This document shows, piece by piece, positions 42,398 through 50,145 of a DNA stretch of 64,000 bases. This DNA comes from Syntrophobacter sp963666995 (GTDB lineage Bacteria > Desulfobacterota > Syntrophobacteria > Syntrophobacterales > Syntrophobacteraceae). Positions within the stretch are counted from its first letter, which is position 1. Each line of letters starts with the position of its first letter. The stretch spans positions 5,456,001-5,520,000 of the forward strand of contig OY762941.1 of assembly GCA_963666995.1 (NCBI GenBank). The letters are read 5' to 3'. Below the pieces are notes generated by a model. It was not told the DNA's origin, did no database searches, and saw nothing but the letters and a program-made list of their open reading frames with translations. The position numbers were made by a program, and so were the translations under genes.

Positions 42398-43324
42398 ATG
42401 TCGGCACGGGATATTTTATCCGCCAAGCGCTCTTTTCTGGAACTCCGCTCCCGCGTGATCGAAGGCATCCGTTTGTTTTTCCACAACGAAGGGTTTCTTG
42501 AGGTCCAGACCCCCCTGCTGACTCCCGCTCCCGCTCCCGAACCCAACATAGAAGCAATTCCGGCAGGCTCCGGGCATTTTCTGATCACGAGTCCGGAGCT
42601 TTATATGAAACGGTTGCTGGCAGCCGGATACGACAAAATTTTTCAGATAACGCCCGTTTTCCGAAGCGGCGAAAAGGGTCGTCTACACCATCCCGAATTC
42701 ACCCTCCTGGAATGGTACCGCTTACAGGCAACCCATAAAAACCTGCAAAGGGATTGTAAAGAACTCCTGACGGGAGTGGCGGAGGGTCTCGGCCTCGCCG
42801 GAGGAATAGCCTACCGGGGCCGACGCCTTGAAATTTCCGGTGAGTGGCAGAGATACACGGTCCGCGAGGCGTTTGTCCTGCATGCGGGGTGGGACCCTGT
42901 GGTCCGGGACGACAAAGACCTCTTCGATCAGGACCTGGTGGAGAAGGTGGAACCCCATCTCGGTTTCCCTTCTCCGTGCTTTCTTGACGAATACCCGGCG
43001 AGTCAGGCGGCACTGGCCAGGATCAAAGAATCCGACTCGTCCGTGGCCGAACGCTTTGAGCTCTACTGGGCCGGCATCGAACTTGCCAACGGCTTCACGG
43101 AATTGACCGATCCCGCCGAACAGCGCGTCCGTTTCGAGGCCGTGCTCGAAGAACGCATCAAGGCCGGATTGCCCCCCTACCCCCTGCCCGAAGCGTTTCT
43201 CGAAAGCCTGAAACACCTTCCGCCGTGCGCCGGAATAGCTCTTGGCGTAGATCGGCTCGTGATGCTGTTTTCAGACGCGCATTCCATCGATCAGGTCGTG
43301 GCTTTTCATCCCGACCTGCAATGA
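42398..43324 (+). CDS. epmA: EF-P--(R)-beta-lysine ligase EpmA (GenX/PoxA)
   Basis: Truncated class II lysyl-tRNA-synthetase paralogue that attaches lysine or beta-lysine to EF-P. The 308 residues have only the catalytic core and no anticodon-binding domain: motif 1 (FHNEGFLEVQTPLLTPAPAPEPNIEAI), motif 2 (VFRSGEKGRLHHPEFTLLEWYR) and motif 3 (GIALGVDRLVMLF). Start is four bases after the efp stop, so the two are cotranslated. The mutase EpmB, which makes beta-lysine in enterobacteria, is not in the window. Confidence 0.95.
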   Translation: MSARDILSAKRSFLELRSRVIEGIRLFFHNEGFLEVQTPLLTPAPAPEPNIEAIPAGSGHFLITSPELYMKRLLAAGYDKIFQITPVFRSGEKGRLHHPEFTLLEWYRLQATHKNLQRDCKELLTGVAEGLGLAGGIAYRGRRLEISGEWQRYTVREAFVLHAGWDPVVRDDKDLFDQDLVEKVEPHLGFPSPCFLDEYPASQAALARIKESDSSVAERFELYWAGIELANGFTELTDPAEQRVRFEAVLEERIKAGLPPYPLPEAFLESLKHLPPCAGIALGVDRLVMLFSDAHSIDQVVAFHPDLQ

Positions 43325-43354
43325 TTCGCCCTCAGGCGGGAACGGACGGACGCT

Positions 43355-44575
43355 TCATTTCTTTTCATGGAAGACCATGCCGGCGAAAGTCACGAAAGAA
43401 TGGTGCTGGTCGACCACCGCATGGTCATGTTTGAGCAGTTTTCCATCGGCGCACCCTTCGAGGGCCCTGGCCAGCAAATAGAGAGGCGCCACTCCGCAGA
43501 TTTTTCTCCTGTTTCCTTCAGAACCTATTCTCCGTATGAATTCTTCTCCATCGCATTTTTCAAGACTTGCGATCAGTTTCAAATCCGATGCCGTATGTTG
43601 ACGCACGGTCGATTCGTCAGGCTGAAACCTGTCCCCGTAGCGGGGACCGACGTGAGCCAGGTCGACGCTGGCGATGATTCCCGCGGAACGACCGCGAACC
43701 AGTTCGCCGAGCAGGTCCGCGAAGTGGTGTATGTACTCCCCGCTGGAGTTGAGATCTTCATGCGTAAACGAACAAAGCACGGGGACAATCTTCGCCTTCG
43801 GCTGCAGAAATGACAGGAAGATCGCCTGGAATTCGATCGTATGTTCCCTGCTATGAACGAACTCAGCGGCACGGATATCGGCCTGGGCCGCCCCGAGAAG
43901 ATATTCGCAGGAATCTGTGTCACAGGCGACAGGCCCCAGCGGAGTCTCAAAGTCCTTTACGGTCAGGGCAAAAAAGTTCTGAAGAGGCTCGTGACCCGTT
44001 CCCAGGATGATCCAGATGTCGGGGCAGACGGAATCCACGGCCGCCTTATAGGCATGGGCAAAAGCAGGGCCTCCGGCCTGCAGGTCGATATGGGGAGCGA
44101 CCAGCCCAACGACGCGGCGATCGTCGATCCTGCCGGCAGGCAATCCGGGCCCCCCGGTTTGCGGAGAGAAGAAACTCTCGAGTTCCGTCCTCAGCCGGCC
44201 GGGGTCATCGGCATAACTGTGTCCGGCATGCCGCATTCTTCGCACGGGATCTTCCCTGTACTGAGCCTCCCGCTCTGCGACAAACGCCATGAACCTCTCG
44301 TTCTCAAGAAACAGGTACTCATCGAACTTTTGCAGAATACCCTGCAGATGCTCCAGGTAAAGCAGCTGCCCCGTCATCCGCATGAAAAATGCTTGAAGGT
44401 CCCGTAGGGAGTTTTGTCCGTTCATCTGAACGAGCAACCGGGCAAGCGGCTGCGACAGAAGCAGGCAGTCGGAACAATAGCCCATTCTGTCGCGGAGCAG
44501 GATCATGCTTTCCCCCTGGTGATCCACCGGCACCGTCTCGAGACCGTAACGCAATTTCGGGTATTCCATACTCAT
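43355..44575 (-). CDS. MEMO family protein (AmmeMemoRadiSam B-like) with N-terminal extension
   Basis: About 406 residues. The C-terminal 285 form a MEMO domain related to class III extradiol dioxygenases: RHAGHSYADDPGRLRTELESFF, VVGLVAPHIDLQAGG, IILGTGHEP, SREHTIEFQAIFL, VDLAHVGPRYGD, HHSFVTFAGMVF. The N-terminal 115 residues are an addition resembling a small PqqD-like winged-helix region (LLLSQPLARLLVQMNGQNSLRDLQAFF). Function unknown; MEMO partners AmmeMemoRadiSam A and the radical SAM protein are not nearby. Starts at 44590, 44575 and 44569 are possible; 44575 has GGAG nine bases ahead. Convergent with epmA. Confidence 0.85.
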   Translation of the reverse strand: MSMEYPKLRYGLETVPVDHQGESMILLRDRMGYCSDCLLLSQPLARLLVQMNGQNSLRDLQAFFMRMTGQLLYLEHLQGILQKFDEYLFLENERFMAFVAEREAQYREDPVRRMRHAGHSYADDPGRLRTELESFFSPQTGGPGLPAGRIDDRRVVGLVAPHIDLQAGGPAFAHAYKAAVDSVCPDIWIILGTGHEPLQNFFALTVKDFETPLGPVACDTDSCEYLLGAAQADIRAAEFVHSREHTIEFQAIFLSFLQPKAKIVPVLCSFTHEDLNSSGEYIHHFADLLGELVRGRSAGIIASVDLAHVGPRYGDRFQPDESTVRQHTASDLKLIASLEKCDGEEFIRRIGSEGNRRKICGVAPLYLLARALEGCADGKLLKHDHAVVDQHHSFVTFAGMVFHEKK

Positions 44576-44789
44576 AGCCTTCCGCTCCATTTCGCCCCAA
44601 CCCCGGCGGACGTCAAAGCGTGCCCGGTTTCAATCGGGCCTCTGTTAAAGTGCCTCTAATTACAAAGAAAATGGCTGCGGGGACCTTGAACCCGTTGACT
44701 CCTCGCACGCGCTGTGTTAGTAGAGAAAAGTTCTGGACTAGGTTATCGGTATGTCTTTTTCTGCCGCAGTGCAAGGATAAACGACCTTT

Positions 44790-46496
44790 ATGAGATCCCG
44801 ATATCTGTTGATCTTCGCTGCTGTTTGCATCTGTGGATGCACGCAGATGAAGCCTTATCAGAGCGCCCCGACGATGGAATCGATCCCGGCTCAAACCCGG
44901 CCTGAGTCCGGTTATCGGGCAGATCTGTATTTCGACTACCTGCTTGCCCAGTATTACCTCAATAACAAGGAACCCGACAAGGCAGTTGAAGCGTACACGG
45001 AAGCTCTGAAAAAAGACCCTCATTCCCCGATGCTGCTTACAGAGCTGGCAACCCTTTATGTCCGCCAGGGCAAAATCGACACCGCTCTGAAACTTACCGA
45101 AGATGCCGTCACATTCAACCAGGACTACGAACCCGCATACATGCTGCTCGGGCAACTCTACGCCGGGACCGGCCAGAATGCAAAGGCGATCGACTGCTAC
45201 AGCCGGGTCATCCAGATGAACCCGTCCAACGAAGATGCCTACCTGCTCATCGGCGCCCTGTACGCACAGGAGAAGCGTTTCGATGAGGCTATGCAGGCCT
45301 TTGACCGACTGAAGGCCCTCTTGCCGGACAATCCGGTAGCACTTTACTACAAGGCCAGGGTATTCCTGGATATGAAATATTACCGCCAGGCCGAGGCCAT
45401 GTACCAGGAAGTGCTCACGATGGAGCCCAACTTCGAAAACGCCCTTCTTGACCTGGCATATCTCTACGAGGTGACCGACCGTTTCAAAGAGGCGGAGAAC
45501 GCTTACCTGCAGATTTTGTCATCCAATCCGGGGAACATACACGCGCGAACACGACTCGGAAACCTGTACATGCGTGAAAACCGGTCGGATGAGGCGCTGA
45601 AGCAGTTCACCACTCTTTTAAAACTCAACAGAAAAGATCTCGAAACCCGGCTCAAGGTGGGGATCATTCATCTTCAGCAGAAGAATTATGAAGACGCCAT
45701 CAAGGCATTCACTTCCCTTCTGAAGGAGGAGCCGCAATACGATCAGGCACTGTATTATCTTGCCAGCGCATACGAGGAAAAGCAGGACACGGAGCAGGCC
45801 ATCCGCAATTTTCGCCTGGTCGCCCGCACCAGCCCGCTCTGGCCGTCGGCTCAGACACGGCTGGCATTGGTTTTCACCAAGATGAAAGACTACCAGGACG
45901 GCATCCAGGTCCTCAAAGACGCGATCAGCACCCAGCCGGATTCACCGGACTTGTATCTTTATCTTGGTATCGTTTACGAGGAAATCAAACAGTATGATGA
46001 TGGCCTGGCTACACTGAATACCGGCCTCGAACTGGCTCCCAAGGATGTCGATCTGCTTTTCCGCAAGGGCATCATTCTCGACAAGGCCAGTCGACGGGCA
46101 GAAGCGATCGAGGTGATGCAGCAGGTACTCCAGATTGAACCCCAGAATGCCAATGCCTTGAATTATATCGGATATACCTATGCCGAGATGGGAGTGCATC
46201 TCATGGAGGCCCGGCAGATGATCAAGACGGCTTTGGATATTACGCCCGACGACGGTTACATCATGGACAGCCTCGCGTGGGTGTATTTTAAGATGGGCCA
46301 GCACAAAAAAGCGCTGGAAACCATCCTGGAAGCTGTGAAGCGGATTCCCGAGGACCCGGTGATCAATGAGCATCTCGGGGACATCTACCAAAGCCTTGGC
46401 AAGAAGAGTCAGGCGATCGATGCCTATCAGAAAGCCTTGGACAATAACCATACGGAACCCGAAAAGATCCAGGAAAAACTCAACCAGCTCCGATAA
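44790..46496 (+). CDS. TPR-repeat lipoprotein
   Basis: A 568-residue tetratricopeptide-repeat protein. A short basic N-terminus, hydrophobic stretch and ICGC lipobox-like end (Cys17) indicate an exported lipoprotein. From residue about 45 to the end there are roughly fourteen TPR-type helical hairpins (for example DFLLAQYYLNNKEPDKAVEAYTEAL-like units, AYLLIGALYAQEKRFDEAMQAFDRL). A role as an envelope scaffold is likely; partners are not known. A LolB-like lipoprotein follows after 80 bases, an arrangement common in deltaproteobacteria. Confidence 0.88.
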   Translation: MRSRYLLIFAAVCICGCTQMKPYQSAPTMESIPAQTRPESGYRADLYFDYLLAQYYLNNKEPDKAVEAYTEALKKDPHSPMLLTELATLYVRQGKIDTALKLTEDAVTFNQDYEPAYMLLGQLYAGTGQNAKAIDCYSRVIQMNPSNEDAYLLIGALYAQEKRFDEAMQAFDRLKALLPDNPVALYYKARVFLDMKYYRQAEAMYQEVLTMEPNFENALLDLAYLYEVTDRFKEAENAYLQILSSNPGNIHARTRLGNLYMRENRSDEALKQFTTLLKLNRKDLETRLKVGIIHLQQKNYEDAIKAFTSLLKEEPQYDQALYYLASAYEEKQDTEQAIRNFRLVARTSPLWPSAQTRLALVFTKMKDYQDGIQVLKDAISTQPDSPDLYLYLGIVYEEIKQYDDGLATLNTGLELAPKDVDLLFRKGIILDKASRRAEAIEVMQQVLQIEPQNANALNYIGYTYAEMGVHLMEARQMIKTALDITPDDGYIMDSLAWVYFKMGQHKKALETILEAVKRIPEDPVINEHLGDIYQSLGKKSQAIDAYQKALDNNHTEPEKIQEKLNQLR

Positions 46497-46575
46497 GCCC
46501 CTTTCCGGCGGGCCGTAATCCTCGAAGACGCGGTTTTTGCTCGCCGCCGGTATGGCCGCGAAGAACAGGAACCCG

Positions 46576-47361
46576 ATGAAGTCTTCCCATGTGCTCCCTA
46601 TTTTTCTGGGACTCCTGACATTTGCTCTGCTGGGATGCCCCCGCCAGCCTCCGCCCCCGGTACTGCCCAAGCCCGTCTCTTTTCAGGAAAGCCTGCAGAA
46701 ACTGCAGGCCAGGACGGCCTACTGGCAAGGCTACCAGGCAAAGCTTCGAATCAGGGCCGAAGGCACAAAGGGGAAGCTTCGGTTCCAGGCGATCGCCATC
46801 GCCAATCTGCCGGACCAGGTTCGATTTGAAGCTTTCAGCCTTGTCGGCCAGACGGTGGCGCTGTTTATTCTGAACAAAGACAAATCGAGCCTCTGGATAC
46901 CCTCTGAAAAAGTCATCTTCACCTCACGCAGTCCTGAAACACTGATCGAGTACTTTCTTGGCGTTTCGGTGTCTGCCGAGACCCTGGCCTACACCCTCGT
47001 CGGGGTCGTTCCCGGCACTCAACCGGGCAAGCTCGGTTTTAGGCCGGCCCCTTTCGGATGGACGGCATTCCCCGGAGAAGGAGAGGCAGCCGGAAACTTT
47101 GAGTGGGAATTCCTGGATCAGCCCGTTGCACTGAAGGCCGTCAGTGTGAAGGAAGGTACCGGCAATTACCGGGTCGAATACGATCCCCCGGTCAAGCTCG
47201 ACCCGCAGGAAACCCCCGGCAAAATACAGTTCCAGTCTTCCCAGTGGCACATGGACATCAATGTTGAACAGGCTTCTCCTTTCACCGGGTTTCAGATTTC
47301 CACCTTCGCACAGCCTTCTCAGGCCGGCGCTCGTGAAATCAACCTGGATCTGATCAAATGA
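46576..47361 (+). CDS. LolB-like/DUF4292-like lipoprotein
   Basis: A 261-residue lipoprotein with lipobox LLGC (Cys21). After a Pro-rich linker comes a beta-rich domain (WQGYQAKLRIRAEGTKGKLRFQAIAIANLPDQVRFEAFSLVGQTVALFILNKDKSSLWIPSEKVIF) resembling the LolB / LolA-type half-barrel. Its likely job is lipoprotein insertion or lipid handling at the outer membrane; the match is by pattern and not certain. ATG at 46576 has AGGA five bases ahead; an upstream start at 46537 lacks this. Its stop overlaps the next gene (ATGA). Confidence 0.75.
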   Translation: MKSSHVLPIFLGLLTFALLGCPRQPPPPVLPKPVSFQESLQKLQARTAYWQGYQAKLRIRAEGTKGKLRFQAIAIANLPDQVRFEAFSLVGQTVALFILNKDKSSLWIPSEKVIFTSRSPETLIEYFLGVSVSAETLAYTLVGVVPGTQPGKLGFRPAPFGWTAFPGEGEAAGNFEWEFLDQPVALKAVSVKEGTGNYRVEYDPPVKLDPQETPGKIQFQSSQWHMDINVEQASPFTGFQISTFAQPSQAGAREINLDLIK

Positions 47362-47846
47362 ATGAAGACCCTGCATCGGAAAGACGTTTCGTTGTCGATG
47401 TCATGTTGGGCAACCTCGCGAAGTGGCTCCGGATTCTTGGCTTCGACACCCGATGCTTTCGCCTGGAGAGCCTTGAACGGATTCACGGTTTTGTACGGGA
47501 CGGCATCCTGGTCGTCACGCGGCAAGGCCGCTGGAGCACGATTCGTGGAGTGTTCTGCCCGGGTTCGAACGATCCCGCGGAGCAGCTTCGGGAGTTGATC
47601 GCCCAAGTTCCTCTCTACCCTGCCGAATTCCGCCCGCTCCGCCTTTGTATCCGCTGCAACCTGCTCCTCGATGTGCTGCCCAGGGATGAAGCGTTCGGCC
47701 GTGTTCCGGATTACATCTTCGAAACAACTACCGTATTCCACCGATGTCCCGGCTGCGGGAAGGTGTATTGGCCCGGCAGTCACCCGAAGCGGATGATGGA
47801 TCGTTTACAGAAAACCTTGAACCGGTCGGTTTTACCGGAATCATGA
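47358..47846 (+). CDS. Mut7-C RNase-type domain protein with zinc ribbon
   Basis: A 162-residue Mut7-C (DUF82) protein. The N-terminal half carries the PIN-related core FVVDVMLGNLAKWLRILGFDTRCF; the C-terminal half has a zinc ribbon with CIRC and CPGC pairs and the family ending KVYWPGSHPKRM. In most members the second strand ends TRDxxL with a catalytic acid; here it reads TRQGRW, so the acid is replaced by Gln. Nuclease activity is therefore doubtful. It overlaps the LolB-like gene by four bases and is translationally coupled to it. Confidence 0.85.
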   Translation: MNEDPASERRFVVDVMLGNLAKWLRILGFDTRCFRLESLERIHGFVRDGILVVTRQGRWSTIRGVFCPGSNDPAEQLRELIAQVPLYPAEFRPLRLCIRCNLLLDVLPRDEAFGRVPDYIFETTTVFHRCPGCGKVYWPGSHPKRMMDRLQKTLNRSVLPES

Positions 47847-47862
47847 CAGGGGAGGATCGAGG

Positions 47863-48243
47863 ATGAAGAGCATATTGGAGAAAGTCTCGGACGTGTTTAA
47901 GAGATATGGTTGCCGGAGTTTTCACTGTTTTCGGGTCCTCATTGCGTGGAATCTGAGGTTCTTCAAAACCCGTTTCCAGGGGTGGAAAAGAGGCGCCGCC
48001 CGGGAAGAACTGGAGAAAGCCTACGGCCGCCTTGGGGCGGAAGTCTTCTCACTTTACAAGAACGAACAGGTCGACTGGTCGAACTCGCAGCTCGTACAGC
48101 AGTACCTCAAGGTCATCGACAACGCGGAGTTGCGCGTCTTCAAATTCGACGACGCAATCGACCGGATCAATGCGGATTACCTGAAGAAAAAGCAGGACAT
48201 CACCGGGAAATGTTCGACCGCGGGGAAAGAACCGGGCGAGTAA
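47863..48243 (+). CDS. Hypothetical protein (126 aa), basic and helical
   Basis: I do not recognise the family. The N-terminal 45 residues are basic and aromatic (VFKRYGCRSFHCFRVLIAWNLRFFKTRFQGWKRG) and could lie on a membrane surface; residues 45-115 look like two long helices (REELEKAYGRLGAEVFSLYKNEQVDW, QLVQQYLKVIDNAELRVFKFDDAIDRINADYLKKKQD). No signal peptide. A strong ribosome site (GGGGAGG, seven bases) and a 16-base distance from the Mut7-C gene suggest it is the last gene of the TPR-lolB-mut7C operon. It is convergent with the MogA-like gene. Confidence 0.65.
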   Translation: MKSILEKVSDVFKRYGCRSFHCFRVLIAWNLRFFKTRFQGWKRGAAREELEKAYGRLGAEVFSLYKNEQVDWSNSQLVQQYLKVIDNAELRVFKFDDAIDRINADYLKKKQDITGKCSTAGKEPGE

Positions 48244-48329
48244 AGCCGAGGGCGGCATTTCCGGACTCTTACACCCTCCGCCTAATGGGGATGATCGGTC
48301 CCCTCGCGACCGGCCTCAGAGCGGGAGGC

Positions 48330-48872
48330 TCATTCCCGGTTCCGCATCGGCTCTCGGGCGGCACATTCCGAGGGATCGCCCTGGATTTTGTCCAGAGCGT
48401 GAGGCAGAGCGGGGAGGAGTACGCTCAAGTTTTCGAGCGCTCCACGCGGGCTGCCCGGAAGATTGATGATGAGCGTCGAACCCCGGATGCCCACAACCGC
48501 TCTTGAAATCATCGCGTGGTGGGTCTTGAGGAGGCTCGCAGCCCTCATCGCTTCCGCCATCCCGGGGATCTCCCTGTCGATAACCGCCAGAGTCGCCTCC
48601 GGCGTAACATCACGGGGGGAAACTCCAGTTCCGCCGGTAGTAACGATCAGGGCGACTCTTTTTGCGTCGGAGTATTCAATCAGCACCCGGGAAATGGCAT
48701 CCCGCTCATCCGGAACGATCTGCCGATAGAGAATTTCAAATCCTTCCCGGGACAGAAGATCGTTCAGTGCTTCTCCCGAGGTATCTTCTCTTTCGCCTCT
48801 GGCTCCCCGGTCACTTGCCGTGACAATGGCGACCGTTCTGCTGAAATCGTGTTTCGAATGATTCGATTCCAT
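48330..48872 (-). CDS. MogA/MoaB-type molybdenum cofactor protein
   Basis: Molybdopterin adenylyltransferase-like protein, 180 residues. It has the MoCF-binding fold: TVAIVTASDRGARGEREDTSGEAL, the P-loop-like VTTGGTGVSPRDVTPEAT, and INLPGSPRGALENL. MogA adenylylates molybdopterin before Mo insertion; MoaB homologues do the same in some lineages, and sequence alone does not separate them here. ATG at 48872 follows the DUF4388 stop by four bases with GGGAGG in the end of that gene, so the two are coupled. No other moa/moe genes are near. Confidence 0.9.
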   Translation of the reverse strand: MESNHSKHDFSRTVAIVTASDRGARGEREDTSGEALNDLLSREGFEILYRQIVPDERDAISRVLIEYSDAKRVALIVTTGGTGVSPRDVTPEATLAVIDREIPGMAEAMRAASLLKTHHAMISRAVVGIRGSTLIINLPGSPRGALENLSVLLPALPHALDKIQGDPSECAAREPMRNRE

Positions 48873-48876
48873 GTTC

Positions 48877-50004
48877 TTATTTGCCTCCCGGGTCATTCTT
48901 CGTGAGCCGCCTGGCAGCCTGAGCCACTCCAATAAGAACCGACTTGCTCTTCGCAATCAGTTTGAGGTCGTGAAGAACGAGTGTCTGAAGAAGCTTCGTA
49001 GCGGTAGCGAGGGGACATTTGGGATTCGTCACCAGCGCCAGCCTGATGGGATAGAATTTCATCCACTCGCGGTTGCCCGCGATCCTCCTGAGTACTTCCT
49101 CATCAACATTGCGGCTGTTGGCAATTGAAGCCACTTCGCCTTCGGTTATTTTGGGATTGCCGACGATGGCAATCTGAACCAGCCTGTTGACGTCTTTTAC
49201 GAGCAGACCCCGGGCTTCCTTGTCTCCGAACATCGCCAGCTTGATCTTTTCACTGACTTTCATTCTCTGGAGTTTTTGCAGCAACGTCCGGACTTCCGTC
49301 TCTGCCTCTTCATCGCCTTCCCGGCCCATTTTCTCATCCCGGTAGCGCATCGCATCCATGAGCAGGTATTCCCAGGGCTTGCTGATGCATTGGGGAACGT
49401 CCTCATCCGGAGGAAGAGAGGAAAACTCTCCCTCCTCTGCAAGAAGGATCTCATCGAATGCGTCTTCCCCCTGGAACTTTCCCAGGAGCGCATGGCAGAT
49501 CTGCCCGGAACGAACGAATATTTTACCGCTCCTGTCGTGGGACGTCACTTCCAGGATTCGGTCGCGTTGAGCCATACAGGCCAGTTGGATGAGATCGGGA
49601 AGTTGAATCCCGGAAATATGACCGGCAAATGAAGCGGCAGCGGGCGTCGGGGATTCTGCATCATTATCGAGGCCCTCGATACGATACCGCATGGCTTCTA
49701 TGAGCAGGTACTCCCAAGTCCGCTTGATGGATGCAGTCACGCTCTCAGCTTCAAGCGGGACTGAGTCAAAGCTTCCGCTTTTCCACCTGAGTATCGCACA
49801 GAAAGCCTCCTCTCCCACGGCTGCCCCGAACTCGGAATGGATTATCTGGCCGGAGTGCGCGTGGATCGTGCCGGAGCCTTGGCTGGATTGGACATGAATG
49901 GACTGGCTCATCTGAGCGAGACAGATCACTTGCATCAGATCTGCCAGTGTGATGTGATCGAGTGTACCGGAGAAACCTCGGGCAGCGGTCTGATCCTGGT
50001 TCAT
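48877..50004 (-). CDS. Tandem DUF4388 (PATAN) domain protein
   Basis: A 375-residue protein with two DUF4388 domains: residues about 10-105 (FSGTLDHITLADLMQVICLAQMSQSIHV...GEEAFCAILRWKSGSF) and about 125-225 (FAGHISGIQLPDLIQLACMAQRDRILEV...GEDAFDEILLAEEGEF). DUF4388/PATAN units occur in receiver-linked and gliding/GTPase signalling proteins. The C-terminal 130 residues are helical (MKVSEKIKLAMFGDKEARGLLVKD, IAIVGNPKITEGEVASIANSRNVDEEVLRRIA), a repeat-like block seen in deltaproteobacterial proteins of unknown role. Its end overlaps the MogA-like gene's ribosome site. A signalling or scaffolding role is inferred. Confidence 0.82.
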   Translation of the reverse strand: MNQDQTAARGFSGTLDHITLADLMQVICLAQMSQSIHVQSSQGSGTIHAHSGQIIHSEFGAAVGEEAFCAILRWKSGSFDSVPLEAESVTASIKRTWEYLLIEAMRYRIEGLDNDAESPTPAAASFAGHISGIQLPDLIQLACMAQRDRILEVTSHDRSGKIFVRSGQICHALLGKFQGEDAFDEILLAEEGEFSSLPPDEDVPQCISKPWEYLLMDAMRYRDEKMGREGDEEAETEVRTLLQKLQRMKVSEKIKLAMFGDKEARGLLVKDVNRLVQIAIVGNPKITEGEVASIANSRNVDEEVLRRIAGNREWMKFYPIRLALVTNPKCPLATATKLLQTLVLHDLKLIAKSKSVLIGVAQAARRLTKNDPGGK

Positions 50005-50145
50005 TCCTCAACCTTGACGAAAGCGCGACGAACCGAGTCAAAAACCTCCCAACATTCGGCGGCTTTTGATCATTGCAGGACTTTTCGGACGATTTGGAAT
50101 CGTCCCGGCCGAGTCAATCACCCGGCAAGACAGGAGGAGTCCTCA

